DNA of 41,637 nt. Source: Lachnospiraceae bacterium. Lineage in GTDB: Bacteria > Bacillota > Clostridia > Lachnospirales > Lachnospiraceae. Below are positions 39,403 through 41,637 of the stretch, in pieces. The stretch lies in contig JAGAQZ010000052.1 in NCBI GenBank assembly GCA_017622505.1, forward strand, positions 1 through 41,637. The letters are read 5' to 3'. The notes under the pieces were generated by a model. That model saw only the letters and a program-made list of their open reading frames with translations, was not told the DNA's origin and did not search any database. Made by a program: the position numbers and the translations under genes. Positions within the stretch are counted from its first letter, which is position 1. Every line of letters begins with the position of its first letter.

Positions 39403-41082
39403 CTAATAAACTCTCTTCTCCAGGAGGCGGTCCTCGAAACGGTCTCTGGGCATCGGTCTGTCATAGTAATAGCCCTGAACCGCTGCACAGTCAATCTTCT
39501 TTAAGAATTCTACCTGCGTATCGGTTTCCACGCCTTCTGCCACGACACGCATACCAAGCTCATTAATCATATTAACGATATTTCGGATAAATACCTCATC
39601 CTGTACATCTTCATTTCGAATGGTATCGATAAAAGATTTATCCAACTTGATAATATCCACATCCAGTTTCTTCAGAACATTCAAAGACGAATATCCTGTT
39701 CCGAAGTCATCAATGGATACCTCAATGCCGTTGTCGCGCATTATTTTACTGAACTCAACGAAATTATCAAAGCTTTCAAAACCAGAAGCCTCCGTCAACT
39801 CTATTTCAATGTAAGTTGCCGGAATACCCTGTCTATGTATGATATCTAAAATGTGCTCCGCAAATCTTTCATCCTTAAAATGCAACTTCGAAAAGTTTAC
39901 GGATACTCTCACAGGCTTCATACCGTGATCCAGCCATCTGCGGATATCCTTACATACCTTCTCAAATACATACATATCTAAGTCACAAATCGTTCCTTCA
40001 CGCTCCAAAGCCGGAATAAAATCCATCGGAGGTACAATCAAACCATCTCGCACCCAGCGAACCAAAGCCTCGCATCCGCATAAGGAATTGTCCTTAAGAC
40101 TAACCTTCGGCTGATAGTAAACAATCATATCGCCCTGTTTTAACGCTTTCGGGAATGCAATGGATATATCCTGCGCCATCAAATCCGTATCGCGCATCTT
40201 CTTCTCAAACCAGACCACATTCTTTGCATTCTGCTGCCTTGCATAGCTTAACGCGATGGTCGCACAGTTCAACGCATCATCCGCATTATCCCCGGGGACT
40301 ATATCATAAATACCCATTCTTGTCTCGACTTCCATAGACATCGGCTGATTATCAATCCACAGCTGAATGGTAATTTTATTGGTCCGTTCGAAGAACGCAC
40401 CCATACGCTCCTTCTTAACAAACACGATAAAATTATCACCGCCCATACGGGTAATATTTTCATCCGGTAAAAGGAAATCACTGATTTTAGACGCATACAA
40501 GCGAAGCAATTCATCGCCCTGCGCCGAACCTACCTTCTGATTATAGTATCTGAAATTCTTAATATTCATAAAAACACAGTTGTATAGCGCCAGGTTATTC
40601 TTAACAACTGCCTGCGCAAGGAAACGCTTCATGCCGGAGGTGTTACTTACCATAGTCATGCTGTCCGTCATCATGGCGCGGTCCACTAACTCTTTCAAGC
40701 GCGCACGTCTCATGGCCGCATAAATTGCATGGGATAATGTGTTAATTGCCTTCTTCTCTTCTTCATTCCAAGCATAGCCGAATTCCGCATGAAAAATCAT
40801 ATGGAAAACGCCCTTATTGCTTGTCTCATAATCTATCTTAAACTCTTCGGTTGCATAACCCTTCTCATGAGTAAAAAAGTCATGGCAAATCGAACGCCCG
40901 TGAGGCTGATACATATTAGGACGCACTTCCATAACCATAGCCGCTTTGCCAAGATGCAATTCTTCCTGCACGTGCAAAAGTGCCTCACCAATCTGGTCTT
41001 CCAATGTCTCCAAACCTACTTCACAGTTTGTAATGATTTCCATGAATTTACCAAAACCGTCACTACACATTATATGACTCAT
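39403..41082 (-). CDS. GGDEF(degenerate)-EAL cyclic-di-GMP protein
   Basis: A 559-residue cytoplasmic protein. Residues 1-130 are a sensor-like region that may be a GAF-type domain. Residues 138-295 are a GGDEF domain whose signature is MGGDNF (213-218), so Glu is replaced by Asn and cyclase activity is unlikely. Residues 305-555 are an EAL domain with all main motifs: EALVRW (E338), N396, E428/E431 in EIELTE, DDFGTGYSS (458-466), K479/K482, E516 in AEGVE and QGY (536-538). It is probably a c-di-GMP phosphodiesterase in which the GGDEF domain is regulatory. A GGAAGGATGGTG site precedes the ATG. Confidence 0.92.
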   Translation of the reverse strand: MSHIMCSDGFGKFMEIITNCEVGLETLEDQIGEALLHVQEELHLGKAAMVMEVRPNMYQPHGRSICHDFFTHEKGYATEEFKIDYETSNKGVFHMIFHAEFGYAWNEEEKKAINTLSHAIYAAMRRARLKELVDRAMMTDSMTMVSNTSGMKRFLAQAVVKNNLALYNCVFMNIKNFRYYNQKVGSAQGDELLRLYASKISDFLLPDENITRMGGDNFIVFVKKERMGAFFERTNKITIQLWIDNQPMSMEVETRMGIYDIVPGDNADDALNCATIALSYARQQNAKNVVWFEKKMRDTDLMAQDISIAFPKALKQGDMIVYYQPKVSLKDNSLCGCEALVRWVRDGLIVPPMDFIPALEREGTICDLDMYVFEKVCKDIRRWLDHGMKPVRVSVNFSKLHFKDERFAEHILDIIHRQGIPATYIEIELTEASGFESFDNFVEFSKIMRDNGIEVSIDDFGTGYSSLNVLKKLDVDIIKLDKSFIDTIRNEDVQDEVFIRNIVNMINELGMRVVAEGVETDTQVEFLKKIDCAAVQGYYYDRPMPRDRFEDRLLEKRVY

Positions 41083-41194
41083 TTTTTCACCATCCTTCCG
41101 TTTTAAAGATGTATGAATTCATCACCGAATCCCTATTATAATTATATATTTTTAAAATAGCATATACAAGATACGCAAGTCCGCAAAGGCACAA

Positions 41195-41228
41195 AAAAGG
41201 CACAAAATTTGCATTTTTTGTGCCTTTT
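41195..41228 (-). terminator. terminator of the AAA ATPase gene
   Basis: AAAAGGCACAAAA and TTTTTTGTGCCTTTT form a long A/T-rich stem; TTTTTTGTG follows on the minus strand. It lies about 120 nt after the ATPase stop and before the EAL gene. Confidence 0.7.
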
Positions 41229-41345
41229 CAATAACATAAATATGTTATAAAAAACTATAAATTTGATAATGCCATTTTTATGCTTATGTACTACAAATTA
41301 CGGTTTTCTTTGCCTCTTCAGTATTTTAATCTTCCATACTCAATT

Positions 41346-41637
41346 TTATAAATCAGCCGCCGTAATGGTAATCAACGCATTCTCATCTTCGCCCAAACCG
41401 TACTCTTCAATCATACGGTTCGCCTGATTGGAAATTACGCGTTCAAAGTAGTTTCGCATGGTTCGTGCATTTGCAAAATGCTGCATATTGATTTCCTTCA
41501 TATTACGGATTTTATCAAGAATAACCTGTTTGGTGCCTTCCGCCAAAATGTAATCCTGCTTTCTGCAATACAACGCAAAGATATCATATAACTCGATTTC
41601 ACTGTAATCCACAAACTGGATAAACTTACTGAAACGG
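41346..41637 (-). CDS. AAA ATPase C-terminal end (SpoVK/CbbX-like), partial
   Basis: The window cuts this gene; only the last 96 codons are present. They match the lid region of CbxX/CfqX-SpoVK type AAA proteins: RFSKFIQFVDYSEIELYDIF, KQDYILAEG and HFANARTMRNYFERVI with the sensor-2 Arg, then QANRMIEEYG. The family includes the sporulation protein SpoVK and RuBisCO activase-like ATPases; in this host a sporulation role is plausible. The protein starts outside the window. Confidence 0.75.
   Translation of the reverse strand, partial: RFSKFIQFVDYSEIELYDIFALYCRKQDYILAEGTKQVILDKIRNMKEINMQHFANARTMRNYFERVISNQANRMIEEYGLGEDENALITITAADL

Overview
The window looks like a chromosomal segment of a low-GC, spore-forming Clostridia, most likely a Lachnospiraceae. 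Strong Shine-Dalgarno sites precede most genes. There is a GerA-type germination receptor, an SpoVK-like AAA ATPase end, a bacterial acyl-ACP thioesterase, and families I associate with Lachnospiraceae (DUF6935, DUF5688). Identifications rest on motif recognition in the translations; no database search was run.

Left flank (1-5780): a small PQ-loop membrane protein with an SGNH-hydrolase-like gene; a cobalamin riboswitch with terminator controlling a DUF4430 protein and an ECF S component; a WecG/TagA-like protein; a CvfB-like S1 protein; an acyl-ACP thioesterase; a DUF6935 protein.

Integrated element (about 5869-26667, 20.8 kb): it is bounded by perfect 88-bp direct repeats (5781-5868 and 26580-26667). 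Each repeat holds the 3' part of a tRNA-Gln(CTG) gene and its terminator. The intact tRNA is at the right end (26621-26692) and a 47-nt remnant is at the left. Just inside both ends lie tandem AATTGACCTAT sites, candidate integrase arm sites. Nearly all genes run leftward. The right part holds the mobility module (SF2 helicase, excisionase, tyrosine integrase, stand-alone RNase H1-type hybrid-binding domain). The middle holds a recombination cassette (25-aa peptide, YqaJ exonuclease, DUF3848-like protein, Rad52-type annealing protein, DUF5688 protein). The rest looks like cargo: a nuclease-type gene with a D-x12-QxK motif, an HTH gene convergent with an HExxH protein, an EEP-fold nuclease tightly coupled to a 905-aa protein ending in an EF-Tu domain-2-like barrel, and a left-end operon of zinc ribbon, membrane protein, zinc-finger/PD-(D/E)XK protein and HEPN-like protein. 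No relaxase, conjugation, capsid or terminase genes are visible.

Right flank (26700-41637): a two-to-three-helix membrane protein, DegV, a lipoprotein, an orphan GerA receptor, a HAD phosphatase, a LysR regulator divergent from a second PQ-loop protein (paralogue of the first gene), a DUF3006-like small gene, a coiled-coil protein, a soluble chemotaxis-type protein, an acyltransferase/membrane-protein pair, a DUF11 protein without signal peptide, a GGDEF(degenerate)-EAL protein and the C-terminal end of an AAA ATPase.

The best candidate for an undescribed system is the EEP nuclease plus 905-aa EF-Tu-D2-like protein at 15400-19036. The four-gene HEPN/nuclease operon at 6321-10060 is second. 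Both are inferred to be defence-type cargo from domain content and location; no activity can be read from sequence alone.
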